Below are positions 21,717-34,481 of a DNA stretch of 64,000 nt, piece after piece; the stretch's first letter is position 1, and every line of letters begins with the position of its first letter. The stretch is taken from positions 62,001 to 126,000 of the forward strand of contig JBBHKE010000714.1 in the NCBI GenBank assembly GCA_037447655.1, read 5' to 3'. The position numbers and the translations under genes were made by a program. Source of the stretch: Zygnema cylindricum (taxonomy: Eukaryota; Streptophyta; Zygnematophyceae; Zygnematales; Zygnemataceae). The notes under the pieces were generated by a model, which was given only the letters and a program-made list of their open reading frames with translations, was not told the origin of the DNA and did not search any database.

Positions 21717-22964
21717 AACTCCCTCAAGTACCTATTTTCTTTTTACCTCCCTTATACTTCTAAAAGCACATTGTTGCTTTCGTGGAATTTTTGTGTGCTC
21801 TTCTCTCTTCCCCATACTATCGATGTGGAGAAGATCCGAAATATCTTCATCCTGTTTCTCCTCTTCCCCTTCTTCCTCCTCATTCACATTCCAACTTCTA
21901 TTTTTTTCTAAACAAGAACATTTCGCCTTATAGTGACCTGGTTCCCTACAAAAGAAGCAAACCCCTCCTTCCAAAGCTCCCCTTTCTTTTCCTCTTCCTC
22001 TCTTTCCACCGAAGTTCCGATACGGCTTATCTTTATCTTTCTTCCTTTCATCACGCTTCCGCTAGTCACCATCTTGTCTCTCATCACGCTTTTGCCAGTC
22101 ACCATCATTCCTCTTATCACGCTTCCGTCAGTGACCACTAGCTCTCAGGGCATTCAACCTATCACTTCCCCTACGAAGCTCCAAAGTGCTTTCCCTCACA
22201 AGAATCATCCCCATGGTAATGTTCCAAGTCCATAAGGAGTAGTCCATTTCCTGTACACAGTTAATGATGTTTTTGTACTCATATGGGAGTTTCATGATTA
22301 GTGTGTTAATCTTTCTCACCTAAGATTATATATATCCTGCACTAGCAAGCTCAACATATAACGCAACAATATCATTGCAAAACTCTACTATGCTACCGCC
22401 TTTATAAACATAGGCCTCTGTTTCTTGTTTTACTAACTGCAACCTTTATATAGTTTCACTCTTATAAATCTGAATTAGTGATTCCTAGATTTCTGAAGAC
22501 TTGGTTAGGTTTATAAGAGTGATAGCTATAGAATTAGACACGTTTCTAAGTTTGAGATGTTTTGCTATATTGTTTTTGTACTCCCAAATTTTACCGTCAT
22601 TTTCTTCAGTTGTTCGTTTAGCTATAACCCCTACAAGTGGAATTGTACGAGAGAGCCTAGCTCCCCTCACCACTAGTGTTCATTTACCCTTCTCCCTTTT
22701 TCCCTCTTCCATGGCAATAATTTCCCTTTCACCTTCCGTTGCATTTGAACTCCATTTGGTTTTCTGGAAAGCCATAATTGAATCTCCATAGTGAGTTCCA
22801 TAGAAGCCCGGTGGAGGACATTTCACTTGTCCTGAAACAATTCCCCATAAATGCTTTTCGAAAAGCAATCCCTCCATCGTAAATTCTATGTAAGTTACGT
22901 CTGTTCCATCAAACATAGACACCCTAGATGGTGGGCCCATAACCTGAAATTCTATGGGTTCCAT
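21717..22964 (-). pseudogene. Gag of a minus-strand non-autonomous Copia, interrupted by element 2
   Basis: Read from 22964 leftward: start codon in the LTR (MEPIEFQVMGPPSRV), FDGTDVTY, a UBN2-like Gag segment with MRKINTLIMKLPYEYKNIIN (about 22319-22260), and a zinc knuckle CFFCREPGHYKAKC near 21960. An acidic region and RKQQCAF follow, up to the element 2 insertion point. Stops and frameshifts lie between pieces. Its nearest relative in the window is the element at 34482-38755; the downstream part is at 15762-16214. Confidence 0.8.
22932..22944 (-). other. Primer-binding site of the minus-strand Copia
   Basis: Minus strand reads GGTTATGGGCCCA, the same half-tRNA(iMet) site, directly after LTR 22945-23978. 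Confidence 0.85.
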
Positions 22965-23978
22965 TTCCCCACAAAAATGGCAAACCTAAAGAAGCTTATC
23001 TAGATAGTGCCGACTCCAAGTTGATACAAACCCAAACGACTGACACCTTGAGATTCATAACTCGTATAGAGCATCACCCCCGTAAAAGAAGGCTTTCTCT
23101 GTGCTCAGTTTCATCACAAAATGCAAAGCTTGAACATGTGTTTTGGACAACATTCCCCACTTTGACTTTCCCTTAGAAATGCCACCACCATGGCAAAAAA
23201 ATACTTTGACCAACTACGTCCTTGTGTAGCCTGAACTCCCGTGAGTCCGCAGCAAAAAGAATCTTTGAATTTGCTCCCCTGAGCAGTTAGCTATGGCTAG
23301 TCAAAGATGGCCTATAAATACAAAAGGTCACCTGGAGAGAGGCGCCTCAAACACGCTAAGTCCCTTAACTCCTACTCACAACTACCTAGTACTCTACCTT
23401 AGGCCAATCAAAAGAGTGTATAGCACAAAAAGGTATAGTGGCCGATTGTACTTCTTGTACGGCCATTGAACAACATGGCCTTTTGGTTGACACTTGTCAT
23501 CCGGGGAGCCATCGTTCCGCCTCCCATCTTTTTGGGGTTCAATGATGTGGCACAGAGCGCTGCTATGTCCAAAAGCCGCCAAAGATTCATTCGGTTTTGG
23601 TGGAGGCGACATCTTGCGTCCGATCATGTATTTTACACGGTTAGATTCGCGTCCGCGAGCGCCGTTTGACTATAGATGTTGTTTCGTCAGTTTTGGTTTG
23701 TTTAAGTGAAAGTGACGTTTTTGTAACTTTTTAATTAATCACCAAACCACTTACATGTATTGTTTCGTTAATGCTTTAATGGTTAATGCAAATGTCTTCA
23801 AAAGAACTTTGAGTCCTAGGTTCAAATCCTGTTTAGGGCAACATTTTGGTAATTTATGAATCTGTCTACCTATCTGCCTGTTTCTTTCTGACTATGGCGG
23901 CAGCCATGGTGACTCTCTCTCTCTCTTCACTCTAGAGACTAAATTAAGAAGTGAATGTTTATTACTTCTTTTTAACAA
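22945..23978 (-). repeat. 5' LTR of the minus-strand non-autonomous Copia
   Basis: In its own direction it runs from TGTTAAAAAGAAGTAAT (23978) to AATTTCA (22945). It holds a tRNA-like module reading on the plus strand (TTTAATGGTTAATGC at 23775, GGTTCAAATCC at 23819), the GTAC-rich hairpin region (23440-23475) and a TATA-like box (minus strand, near 23318). Confidence 0.85.
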
Positions 23979-24315
23979 TAACGATTTGTGGTGTACTGTA
24001 CTCTATTGTAATGTAATGTTTTGTTCTGGCTAAAATTTCAACCAAAACACTATTTTGAAGTTTCTTACTGCTAAATATTCATGAATTTCATATCATGATA
24101 ACTGCAATAACCGAAACTAAAGTATCAAATATGAAAAGGCAAAGGTGTCAGATATATCGCCGTGGGACAAAAAAAAAATTATCGTTGGTCACAGGTCGCA
24201 AAGGTCAAAATTTCAAATACTTGAATCCAATATTTTTTTCTTTTTAAAATCTAAACACCCGAAATGCGGCCAGGTTATTGCACCCTCCTTTATTGTTACC
24301 GTAACAATTTTACAA
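23979..24315. other. No gene recognised
   Basis: AT-rich flank between the Copia LTR and a degraded TIR element. Confidence 0.5.
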
Positions 24316-24805
24316 TTCGTACGGATTTGGACTTTTCCCCGAAAACTACGAAGTATTCCCTTGTTTCGTAAATTTTGTAAATTTCGTACGTTTCACACTG
24401 TACGACAAATTTTACGGACATTATAAAAAAGAAGATGTGGCTTCATATGCGCGTGCATATTTTTATCTGTTTCAGAAGGAAGCCACCGTTGGAGACGCTA
24501 TAAATTTCACCACTCGGCGCTAGTTCGTTGCACTTTTCAGTTTTGCTTATTTTTTGCGCACATATTTTTATTTGTCCACCACTGTGTGTTCAAAAGGAAC
24601 CGCCATTGGAGACATCATAAATTCCTCCACTCTCCGCTAGTTTGTCGCATTTTCCAGTTTTTTAGAGTGTTTAATATTTTAAAAAATTGAAATTTTAAAG
24701 TCAAAATAAGTTACGATTTGTAAAAATTATGAAATCGTTTGATGCACACTCTACGTAGTAATCGTTAGTTTAATCCGTGCGTGTTATGGGCATAGGACAT
24801 ATATG
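24316..24805 (+). mobile_element. Degraded copy of the CATAGATGTCC TIR element
   Basis: Matches the better preserved copy at 45260-45888: TTCGTACGGATTTGGAC near the start, CAGAAGGAAGCCACCGTTGGAG and GCTAGTTCGTTGCA in the body, and GGCATAGGACATATATG as the right end. The left terminal repeat is decayed. It lies in inverted orientation to the copy at 25892-26517. Confidence 0.65.
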
Positions 24806-24843
24806 ATTTCACTTAACTTTTTTTTTCTAAAACGCGTACCGGG

Positions 24844-25818
24844 TGCAACTGTGAGACCTCCATTGGTACTCAGAGTAGGCAGCTTGCTAGAAGCCTCTAG
24901 GATAACCTCAGTTCTTTAAGCTTTGTCTGAATATTGCTGACACCCTACACCCCTTGGAAGAGCTGACTCCCCTGAGTCTGCCACAAAAAAGAATCCTTGA
25001 ATTTGCTCCCTTGAGCAGTAAATTATCAATGGTCAAAGATGACCTTTTATACAGAAGCGCTCTGGGAGAGAGGCTGTTACACAATATTCTCTAAGTCCTG
25101 AACCCCTCTCTTATCCCTCTACTACTGAAGTACGGAGCCTATCAATTCAATTTACAGTACAGAAAGGTACTTGGCCCGGAGTACTTTCTGTAGGGCCATT
25201 GTACGACATGGCCAAGAAGGTGACGCTTGCCATTTCCGGGTTCGCCATGGTATGTCTCGGAGATGCTGCCATCCAATGTCATGTTGCCACATGTCACCCG
25301 GCGTGGCTGGGACCGCAAACCGCCAAATCGTCCATTCCGTGATGTTAACTACTTCCTCCGCCGTGCGATTGATATCGGCCTTAGTTTATAGTCGTTAAAA
25401 TACAAGCAATACTTTTAGATGTAATTCTATCTAACTATATCTATGTGATTGTGGTCCGTTCGTCAGTTAAATGAACTTTCCTATTTGTACATATTTAAGT
25501 ACCTATCGTTCCCTATATATCTCGACACAGGTGTTAGGCTACATGGTAACGACGCTGGTTTATTGAGACGGACAGTAGGTACCATGATCAAATCCTGGTT
25601 GGTTAACCTTTTTGGTAAGTTTAACAAAGGATGGTCTTCTCACTTTAGGAGAAGCATAGGCAACCATGGCTCTAGCTTCTTCTTCAGCCTCTAGTGACTA
25701 CGACAAGTATGGGGCTAGAGAGAGAAGTTAGAAGCAAGCTGCCTCTGCTTTTCTTTCCTCATTTTAGATTACTTTAAGAAAACTAGAAAATACATAAGAA
25801 AGCTTTTTAATTTCAACA
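24844..25818 (-). repeat. Solo Copia LTR (minus strand)
   Basis: In its own direction runs from TGTTGAAATTAAAAAGC (25818) to CACAGTTGCA (24844). Flanks CCGGG (24839-24843) and CCGAG (25819-25823) look like a 5-bp target duplication with one change. No internal region is present, so it probably arose by LTR-LTR recombination. A tRNA-like module reads on the plus strand at about 25536-25600. Confidence 0.8.
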
Positions 25819-25891
25819 CCGAGCACCAGGTAACAACATGATTTTAGTTAACTTTTTTTTTCTTAAACGCGTACCATGCACCGCCTAACAA

Positions 25892-26517
25892 CATAGTTGT
25901 CCTATGGGCATAACACGCACGGATTAAACTAACAATTACTATGTATAGTGCACATCAAACGATTTCGGAATTTTTAAAAATCGTACCTTATTTTCAATAT
26001 TAAATTTCAAAATTTTTAAATATTCAACACCCTAAAAAACTGAAGATGCAAAAAACTAGCAGCGAGCGGCGAAATTTATAATGTATCCAACGGTAACTTT
26101 AGTCTGAAGACAGATTGGAGGATAGATAAAAATACGCGCTCGCAAATGAAGCAAAAGGGAAAAACTTAAAAGTGTAACGAACTACATTAGCGATGAGCAG
26201 CAGAATGTACGTCATCTCCAATCGCGGCTTCTGTCTGAAGACGGATTGGAGGATAAGTAAAAATACGCACGTGCAAATGAAGCATAACTGAAAAGTGCAA
26301 CGAACTAGTGGTGAGCGGCAAAATTTAATGCGTTTTCAATGGCGGCTTCATTCTGAAGACGGTTAGGAAGACAGATAAAAATACGCGAGCGCAAATGAAG
26401 TAACATCTTTTTTCATGTCTCTACAATCTTACGTACATTTTGAAACGTTAGAAATTTACGAGATTTATGAAACAAGCAAATACTGAAGTCCAAATGAGTA
26501 CGAATTGGAGAACTATG
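25892..26517 (-). mobile_element. CATAGATGTCC TIR element, inverted copy
   Basis: Left end CATAGTTGTCCTATGGGC and right end GAATTGGAGAACTATG are imperfect terminal inverted repeats. The body is the reverse complement of the 24316 and 45260 copies and holds about three tandem copies of a roughly 115-bp unit (CTGAAGACGGATTGGAGGA near 26107, 26230 and 26350). No transposase is coded. No convincing target duplication. Confidence 0.65.
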
Positions 26518-28029
26518 ACTGAACTTAATTTCTCGCGACTATTCGTACCCGCCCGTACTCGTATAAGTACAAAATTATTGGCACATCTCCCTTATATTTC
26601 AACAATACCAAAGGCACAAAGTACAAAAATATTATATAGTATAGACACTACAATATAGTACAGTACCGTATTATACTGGACAGTACATACAAAACCTTTA
26701 ATTATTTTCGCATTTCGCTTAGCCGGCTGTACCCGAATTTGTTTTTTTAATTTTTTTAAATCACCCGTCTGAATCTGGTCAGCCCAGAAGTTTTGTTACC
26801 CGACTCCATTCCGAAACCGACGCGGGCGGCCAGGTATGGATTGGGTACAAATTTTGGTACCCAATTGCGACCTCTCAACAACACTTTTTTACTTATTAGA
26901 TTACAACTGGATTCTCAAAGATATAAGGGAAATGCGCGAAGTGTCCACCGAAAACGATAAAAGAACAAAAGTCTTTCTTTTTGATGACGTTCGTTGACCT
27001 CCTCTTGTACGGTCAGTGAGAAACGTTAATGACGTAGACATTTCACTTCATTGGGGATTAACCGCTACCGCGCAATCTATATGGATTACACTTAGGGTCG
27101 TGGTCCATCAGGTGTGTCCATTAGGGGTTTCCAGTAATCAATATTGGCGTTAATATTTGTATTACTTCTCCATCAGGTCGTGCCAGCAAGGCACGTGTTC
27201 GATTGCGATTGGAACCACGCAGGTTCTAGCTCATTGGCCAAGAGTATTAAAAAATTCGAAAAGCACAAAATCTGAAAGGCGTATGTACGGACAAAGGTAG
27301 ATTAAAATATCTAGTAGCATACGCGAATGTATAATTTCTATGTTACGCAAATGTACAATTTCTACGTTCTTCTCATTTTATTGTACCAACCGTTTCGAAA
27401 TCCGTTTAAAAATGAAAATTTGTACTGTATCATTTGCTATTATGTTTTAAACGCAAAGTCTTTTCCAAGGAAGAAAAGTTACGTCAAAGGGATATCCTTC
27501 GGCAAAGATTTTGTTGTTGATTACAAATCCGCCATATACGAGGGCACGTGGCTATTTTCAATTGTGAGGTCGTCATGGCTCGTCTGCGGTTGTCGATACC
27601 TTTTTGTTTCCAAGGGTACCAATAAACATGTCTAGTGTGAGGCAAGTCTTCCCTTGGGGACAATTGAGGAGACTGTCCAGACACAAGACAAAAGGAGCGT
27701 TTGCTTCGAAAACTCAAAATCGGACATTTGAAATATGTGCCTAAAAGTTTGTAGAATTTTGTCCAATCTCCAGTAAACATGTTTAAATAATAGAAGAAAA
27801 AAAGTGGTAGGGCTTTGTACGGAAAGTTACGTTATCCAGTAAACAATCCCATTTTTTGCTTGATGGAGCACCTCCCATAGATGAGGTACAAAAGAATCCT
27901 TGTGGTGATGTTCGTTGATTGTTCGTACAACAATATATGTACTCAGTTGAAACTCTATTTCTTCTACATATAGAAGCTTACGGTATGTCTCCATGTGCCA
28001 AGTTAGGGTTGTTTTTTGTTTTTTTCATC
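26518..28029. other. No gene recognised
   Basis: AT-rich. A 102-codon open frame at 27327 shows no family signature. Nothing else is supported. Confidence 0.5.
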
Positions 28030-28700
28030 TAAAACTTAGCGTCTTACCCCGTACGTTCCAACCATACAAAAAAATTGATAAAAAAAGAAGTACACTTTAT
28101 GCCATTGTCGAACTTGGAATGTACTACATGTTGTCTTTTTCTATTTTTCGACCCATGACCACGTAAAAAAACGTCATCTTCACACTAATATTTAAAACAC
28201 ATTGGCGATGTGTTTTAAAACAAAGTATTTTTGAAAAACAAATGTGAACAAGCATTCGCACGCATTCCAATTTCTAAAAAAAATTAAACAAATTCAAGCG
28301 ACATCGCAAAGTAAACGATTCGCTATATTTTGTCCACTTGCATTTATTGCAATGGGTAAAAATACATAATTTGTTTTGTTTTATCTATTTTTGTCTTATA
28401 CGGATTTTTTTTTTGCTGGGGTCTCAAGATTCCAATGCCATTTTACGTCGATCGGACAAGAGACGCAAAGGCGAAGAGAATCTTCTTCAATCATAAAACA
28501 ACACAAGCTAGAAAGTTGTATGTCTACAATGTCACGGAAGACATTTAACGTCTCTAAAAGTTACAAAAAAAACGTGCGTCATCACAGATTGTAGACATGA
28601 CAATCGTCACAAGCAATGTAGACGTGTACAATCATCACACATTTAAGTAACAATTTCGTTGTTACGCCATAGGGACAGGGTCCTCTAGATCTACGTTATA
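28030..28700 (-). repeat. Palindrome-family dispersed repeat, copy 2
   Basis: Inverted relative to copy 1. It carries the palindrome at 28191-28219 with one arm mismatch, GTCATCTTCA beside it, and a far end (AAGTAACAATTTCGTTGTTACG, about 28647) related to the block near 33071-33100. Confidence 0.55.
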
Positions 28701-28708
28701 AAACATAG

Positions 28709-29903
28709 TGAAATTTTATGGGTTCCATTCCCCCACATAATTCGCAGATCCAAAGAAGCTTATCTAGATAGTGCCAACTCCAAGCTGATACAAACCCAAA
28801 TGACTGACACTGTAACAACCAGAACCCTAATGCAACTTCACCACTGTGAAATAAGACATAGCACACTTACTGTGTGCTCAGTTCCACCTCAAAATGCAAA
28901 GTTAAAATATGAGTTTTTGATAACGTTTCCCACTTTGAATTTCCCTTAGAAATACCATCACCCTGGCAGGCAAACACTCTGACTGACTACATGCTTGTGT
29001 TGTCTGGACTCGCTTGAGTTCCCAGCAAAAAGAATCACTGAAAATGGTCAAGTGAGTGAGTTTATATTAAATGGCAAAGCCTGTCGATTTATACAGATGC
29101 TCTCTAGAGAGAGGCGGCTACCTACCAAAATATTCTAAGTCATAAAACCCCTCACTAAGCCCCCTAGTACTGAGGTACGAATTCATCACATGACTGTACC
29201 TTGTAGAAAGTATAGGTGCTAGAGTACTTTCTGTATGGTCCTTGTACGGCATCGCCATAATGTGACATTTTTCACATCCAGACTTGTCATCTCGTGTTCT
29301 GAAGATCCTGCAATCCTCCAAGATATTGCCACGTGTCATTCGGAGTGGCGACGCCCAAAAACGCTAAGGCGGCCATTCTGGAATCCCGGCTCGCACCACG
29401 GTCGACGATTCAAATCGGCTTTTTGTTCGGACTGTCGAAACAAATGTTTACAGCATTTATTTTATATGGTGTATAAAGTACAGTGGGTTTTATGCTTGAT
29501 GGTCCTGTTCTATCAGTTAAATGGAATGGTTGGCGTGTACAAATCTAAATATTTACTGTACCCAATATAGTTCAGCAGTCGTCCTATGCTAAAGGATAAA
29601 ACTAACTATTGCGGGTGATTTGACGGATGGTAGGTACTAGGATCAAATATTGGGGCCGTCAAATCCCTTTTGGTAAATCTACTGAGATTCTGGTACTTGT
29701 CTCTCTAGATAGCCTAGGCAGCCATGACTCTAGCTTCCTCGCTTCCTCTCTAGCCTTCAGTGACTATGGCAAGTGTGGGCGTTAGAGAGAGAAGTTAGAG
29801 GCAGACTGCCTTTGCTTCATTTCTATTTCAACCTAGAAAAATATCTAAAAGAAAAACATTTTTTCTACACAATACACACATAGAAATAACATACATTTCA
29901 ACA
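28709..29903 (-). repeat. Copia LTR (minus strand), 3' LTR of a truncated element
   Basis: From TGTTGAAATGTATG (29903) to AAAATTTCA (28709) in its own direction. It is followed on the right by the polypurine tract and pol C-terminal remnant of the same element. It contains the GTAC hairpin (about 29205-29250), a TATA-like box and the tRNA-like module (about 29590-29660). Confidence 0.8.
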
Positions 29904-30019
29904 CTCCCCTTATTTTCTAGTCTACTTTTATTTTCAACCAAAAATACATCTTTCTTCTTTTCTTTCTTTATTTCTTCTCCCTTCATAAAACGTTAAGTGA
30001 ATACCCTCGTTCCAGCTTA
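29904..30019 (-). pseudogene. Internal 3' end of a minus-strand Copia (polypurine tract and pol tail)
   Basis: CTCCCCTTATTTTCTAG next to the LTR is the reverse complement of the polypurine tract and stop codon region. It matches 35722-35830 of the non-autonomous Copia. The rest of the element is cut off by the next LTR. Confidence 0.65.
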
Positions 30020-30600
30020 TTAAAGCCTACAGGATAATATTTTCCCCTTTCTCTTTTAAACCAAATAAGAATAACCTGGTCAGGTAAGAGTTCTGACCAG
30101 CTTCCCTGAGCAAAATGCAAAAGGAATTTCTAAATATGGCCCAACTCCCCTGATCCAGACGCAAAAGGAATTTCTAAATTTGCTTTCTAAATTTGCCCCC
30201 CTAAGCAGTAAGTTATGGGTGGCCAAAGATGGTTATTTATACAAAAGGTCACTTGGCGAGAGGCGCCTCAAAAAAAACTAAGTCCCTAAACCTTCTACTC
30301 TCAGCTACCTACTACTTAACCCTTGACCAATATGAGGATTGTACAGTACAAGAATGTATAATGGCCAGTGTACTTCTTGTACGGCCATTGTACGACATGG
30401 CTTTCTAGGTAATGCCCTTCATCTCGAAGCCATAGTTACTCCCCATATCTTTTCAGGTGACCAATGGTATGACGCTACGTGGCGTTGCCCTCAACATTGT
30501 GCCTTCCTCTATTTGTGGGTGCCGCGTAGTAATGATGTATGGAGTGATGGAGAGGCAATGTGAGCAAGGTAATAGCGGCTCGAGTGTTCAAAAGGGTATT
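30020..30600 (-). repeat. Truncated Copia LTR (minus strand)
   Basis: Shares GGATAATATTT, CAAAAGGAATTTCTAAATTTGC, the GCGAGAGGCGCC motif and the GTACTTCTTGTACGGCC hairpin (about 30369) with the LTRs at 10209 and 22945. Both ends are unclear. Confidence 0.6.
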
Positions 30601-30753
30601 TTATATTTCTATCTTTTGTGTGACAACTATGGTGTCATTTAAATCGTCAAACAAGTCTTAGTCACTGAGGACTCAAAGACAGTCATGGCTACATTAGGCA
30701 GACAAGGAGATGTTGTTTTTAAAGCTTTAGTCCTCACTAAGCTTCATAGGTGA

Positions 30754-31660
30754 GGGGAGTGTTTTCTCAGTATTTAGAATATTTTGTGAAAGTCTGGTTC
30801 AGTATGTACAAAAATTAATGTTACAGTGAACAATGAGGAAGTTCATAGTGTGACACACTTCAAGACACGCGTCGGTAATTGAGACACGCTACAAAGATCC
30901 GTTCATTTTATTCAGACTTACCATAAAGACCGAGGCGTCACATAAAAGTTTCATCTTGGATGAAACTTTGAAATGATGGACGGTGAAGATTTGCTGCCGA
31001 CGGAAGGTGGTCATCCGAGACTACGTCAGTAATTATCTGACGTGTTTATACACGGTGTATTGTGACGTTACTTATCTCTAGTTTGTACAGAAGCGTGTTT
31101 TGTTTGACTAGTGTCTCAGTTCAGATTCATTCTGTATGACATACCTTGACATATTCAGGTATCCTCTTTTAGATAGTAGATATTATTGATGCATTGGCTG
31201 GTATGCTTCCTTTGCTTAGTTAGGGCAATAAGTGGCTGCTAGCTCTTAGAAGAATATATCTTTTAGGTATAAGAATAGGACTTAGCCATCTCATAATTAG
31301 GAACTTGTTGTATCAAAATTATGATGTGACATTTTTGATATCTTTGACTGAGAATATCTCTCAAATCTGTTTGCAGATTTCTGTGTAAATTTGCACTTGT
31401 GTTCCTTTGTGTAATATCTGCATTGTATCAGATTTGTAGGCCATTTGGTTGCCTAAATTATCTTTGGCTATGTTCCAAAGTTGTGTGTAATTTTCTGAGC
31501 ATCTGTGAGAGCTTCTTACTTTTCTGAATTCTGTGATGTCTACTCCAGCATCATCTTCAACTTTAGTTGGTGTAGTAGTCACAGAACAACAAGAGATAGC
31601 CAAAGGGAGAAGGAAGCATATCCCCTTGCAAAAGGTAGGCGGTCAGACCAGGATTAGATC
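30754..31660 (+). repeat. Possible LTR of a further Copia family
   Basis: GAGGGGAG at 30746 resembles the shared polypurine tract, and TGTTTTCTCAG follows like an LTR start. Near 31537 an ATG opens MSTPASSSTLVGVVV, similar in style to the LTR-coded Gag leader of element 2. No primer-binding site follows, and a tRNA-like module of the other LTR group starts about 31640. The call rests on context only. Confidence 0.35.
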
Positions 31661-31800
31661 TTAAGTCCTACGGGATGACTGCCGTACAGCGTAGCCGTCT
31701 GTCTTATCCGTTAAGTCTTGATGAAGCGTTATGTACATGGGGTATTATTTATATTTAAAGATGTATCTGTTGACATATTCCGTTTAACAGATTAAAGAAT
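31640..31800 (+). repeat. Fragment of a Copia LTR (tRNA-like module and U3)
   Basis: The segment ATCCGTTAAGTCTTGATG and CCGTTTAACAGATTAAAG corresponds to the same stretch of the LTRs at 8440-8590 and 11215-11345. Confidence 0.5.
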
Positions 31801-32230
31801 AAAACAAAAACGAAAGAAATGTTTTAGGGGGCGCGCACATGCGCGAAGAAAATCATGTTGGGAAAAATACAACATACGCGCGAAAATAAAAATAAAATTG
31901 TAAGGGTCGAAAGGATTATATTTTTTATTCATATCGGCTGGAAAAGAGAGGTTTATGGGAGGGCGTGTTGCATTGCCGTGGCAGCAAGGTTGTACCTCTA
32001 CGATGTCACGCAAAGACAAGCAACAAACCAAATCGTTTCAAAAAGTACGACGTGTTTTGCATAGCTTCAAGAATTTTCAAAAAATACGGTACGGCAAGAC
32101 AAGTTGTAGACGTTGAGAGCTGTCATGGGGAAGGTCGACGTATACAATCGTCGCACCGTTAAGTAACAATGTTGAGTAAACACATAGTGACACTTTGAAA
32201 TCCGGGTTAGCCGGATCCTCGCTAAAAATT

Positions 32231-33015
32231 AAAGTAAGTTCGATAAGTTACAAGTACATGGGGCCAAACCCTTACTTTTTATTCTAGCGCAGATTCTACA
32301 TAAATTGTTTTCAAGTGTCTCGATGTGTAAGAATGAAATGTTAACTTATATCTTTTTTTGTTCTATACAATCTATGTTGTTGCACGTTAATTTTGTAATC
32401 GCTAGTGACGTCGCATGACTTTTCGTGACATTCTAGACGTAGCGCCCTTCGCCTGTGTCGTTCATGGTTGAATAAATATGCGCTTTGCCTTTGCGTCTCC
32501 TGTCTGATCGACGTGCAATGACGTCGCAATCTAAAGACCTTTGAAAAAAAAATCACATTTGACAGAAAAGGACAAAACAAAACAAACCTTGTATATTTCC
32601 TTGTCGTACGCAGCGCAAACGTACAATACAAAACAAATCGTGTACTTTTCCTCGTCATTTGAAGTCGTCTAAATTTTTTGAATCTTTTTGACAAGTGCGA
32701 TGTTGTTTTAATATTTGAGGTCAGGCAATAATTTAATTTAAAACAAATCGCCGATGTGTTTTGAAGTAAAGTTTGAAGATGACGTTTCTTGACATATCCG
32801 TGAGTAGAAAAACAGAAGACGACTTAGTTTATTTTAAGTTCGACGAAGACGTAAAATGTACTTCTACTTTCTTAAATTTCTTTGTATGGTTGTAACTTAA
32901 CCGCTTCTCTGCAGAGTTTTAGAGGAAAATAACAAAAAAACAATCCTTAGTTTTACACATTGGGACATAGCTTAAGGGTACGCCCCATGTATTTGTAACT
33001 TAGCGAACTTACTTT
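32231..33015. mobile_element. Palindrome-family element with terminal inverted repeats
   Basis: The left end (32231-32273, with AGTTACAAGTACATGGGGC) and right end (32973-33015, with GCCCCATGTATTTGTAACTT) are imperfect inverted repeats of about 43 bp, 785 bp overall. The central palindrome variant is at 32737-32765. No coding region. Confidence 0.6.
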
Positions 33016-33830
33016 GTTTTTTAGCGCAGATTTTGTGTACCCAGATTTAACGTGTCCCTATGTGTAACAACGACATAGTTACTTAAGGGTGTGACGATTC
33101 TATACGTTGACAATTATTGTGACAACTGTCAACATCTACAACCTACGATGACTTATAGTATTTTTCAGAACTTTTTGAAGCGTCGCAAGACACAGCCTAA
33201 TTTTTAAAACGATTCGGTATCTAGCATGTCATTGGGTGACATCTTAAACCTACAATGTTGTAGACGTGATTCTATGTCATTCTATTGTATAAACCTCTCT
33301 TGACTGGCTGCCATGACTTCACAAATTTTTCACCTTCATAATTTATTCACGTTTACGTGAAATGACATTCGAGTGTCTAGACTATTGCAAAAAAAAATCG
33401 TACAAGATGTAGGCTAACAAAAACAAACAACATTGTACTTTTCTTTATCGTCAAACACTTTTGAAAAATTTCAAACGTGGGAATATGTAACCCTATTTGT
33501 TAAAACATGCTTACTAAATTTAAAACACTTCGCCGATGTGTTTTATGATAAGTTTGAAGATGACATGAGAGCGGGTCGAAAAAACAAAAGAAAACAATTT
33601 TTCTTACTTACTGAGTTCGACAATGACACAAATTGTACTATACAATTTTGCAATTTCTTCATACGGTTGCAATTATAATAGTACGGCACTAACTTTTACA
33701 AGAAAACAATAGAAAAAAACACTAATTTAGCCACATTGAGATCTACCCTAACGTTATGTCTGCTAAAAAATGTATTTCCTAGTTATCTATTATAGACGCC
33801 ACTCTAAGTATATTTACTTGTCGAAATCAC
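33016..33830 (+). repeat. Palindrome-family repeat, adjacent copy
   Basis: Repeats the TTGTACTTTTC, palindrome (33519-33547) and AAGTTTGAAGATGACAT blocks in the same order as the copy before it, suggesting two related elements in tandem. Confidence 0.5.
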
Positions 33831-33837
33831 TATACTT

Positions 33838-34481
33838 GGGAAGCCATGGAACAAAAAGTAGAAAAAGTTTTTGACAAATTGGGATATGTTCGAATCAGCT
33901 CAGATCATTCGATCTCTCTCTTTGAGGATGAAGAAGGTATAATTTTCATTGTAATGTATGTTAATGAGTTACTTGTTTTGAGTAAATCAATGGAGAAAAT
34001 AAATGGATTGAAAATGGATCTAAAGAGTAAATTTAAATGAAAGATTTGGGGGAAGAAAAATATATCTTGGGAATTCAGATGAAAAGGGATAGATAGAAGA
34101 AAATAATTAGACTAACTCCAAAAGAGGCAATCGAAAATATACTTGAAAAATTTAAAATGGATAAAGCAAATAGTCGACTCGAATGGATTTAAAAAAGGGA
34201 AATGAGGGGAGTTAAAAACAGGGAGTCGTGGTCTTGGAGGATGAGTTAGGACCAGAGGAAAGAAAGTTTATGAAAAATATTGTGTACAGACAAGTTGTCA
34301 GTAGCTTGATCTAATTTATGAATTGTACCAGTTCGATATAGCAACAGCTATAAGAATATTAAGTAGGAATTTGAATGATCATAGAAAGAAAGATTAGGAA
34401 GCGGCCCACAAAGTCACGCGGTACTTGATAAAAATAAGAGATATGTGATTCTTTTTCGGGGGGGGGTAATACTGACATTAC
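33838..34481 (+). pseudogene. Copia reverse transcriptase / RNase H remnant, left half
   Basis: KLGYVRISSDHSISLFEDEE, then IFIVMYVNELLVLSKS, match the region around the catalytic YVDDLL, here changed to YVNELL. Further pieces KDLGEEKYILGIQMKRD and NCTSSI(R/A)TAI follow with stops between them. The sequence ends in NTDIT at the insertion point of the minus-strand non-autonomous element and resumes at 38761 with the next residues. The altered YVDD motif and stops show it is dead. Confidence 0.8.
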
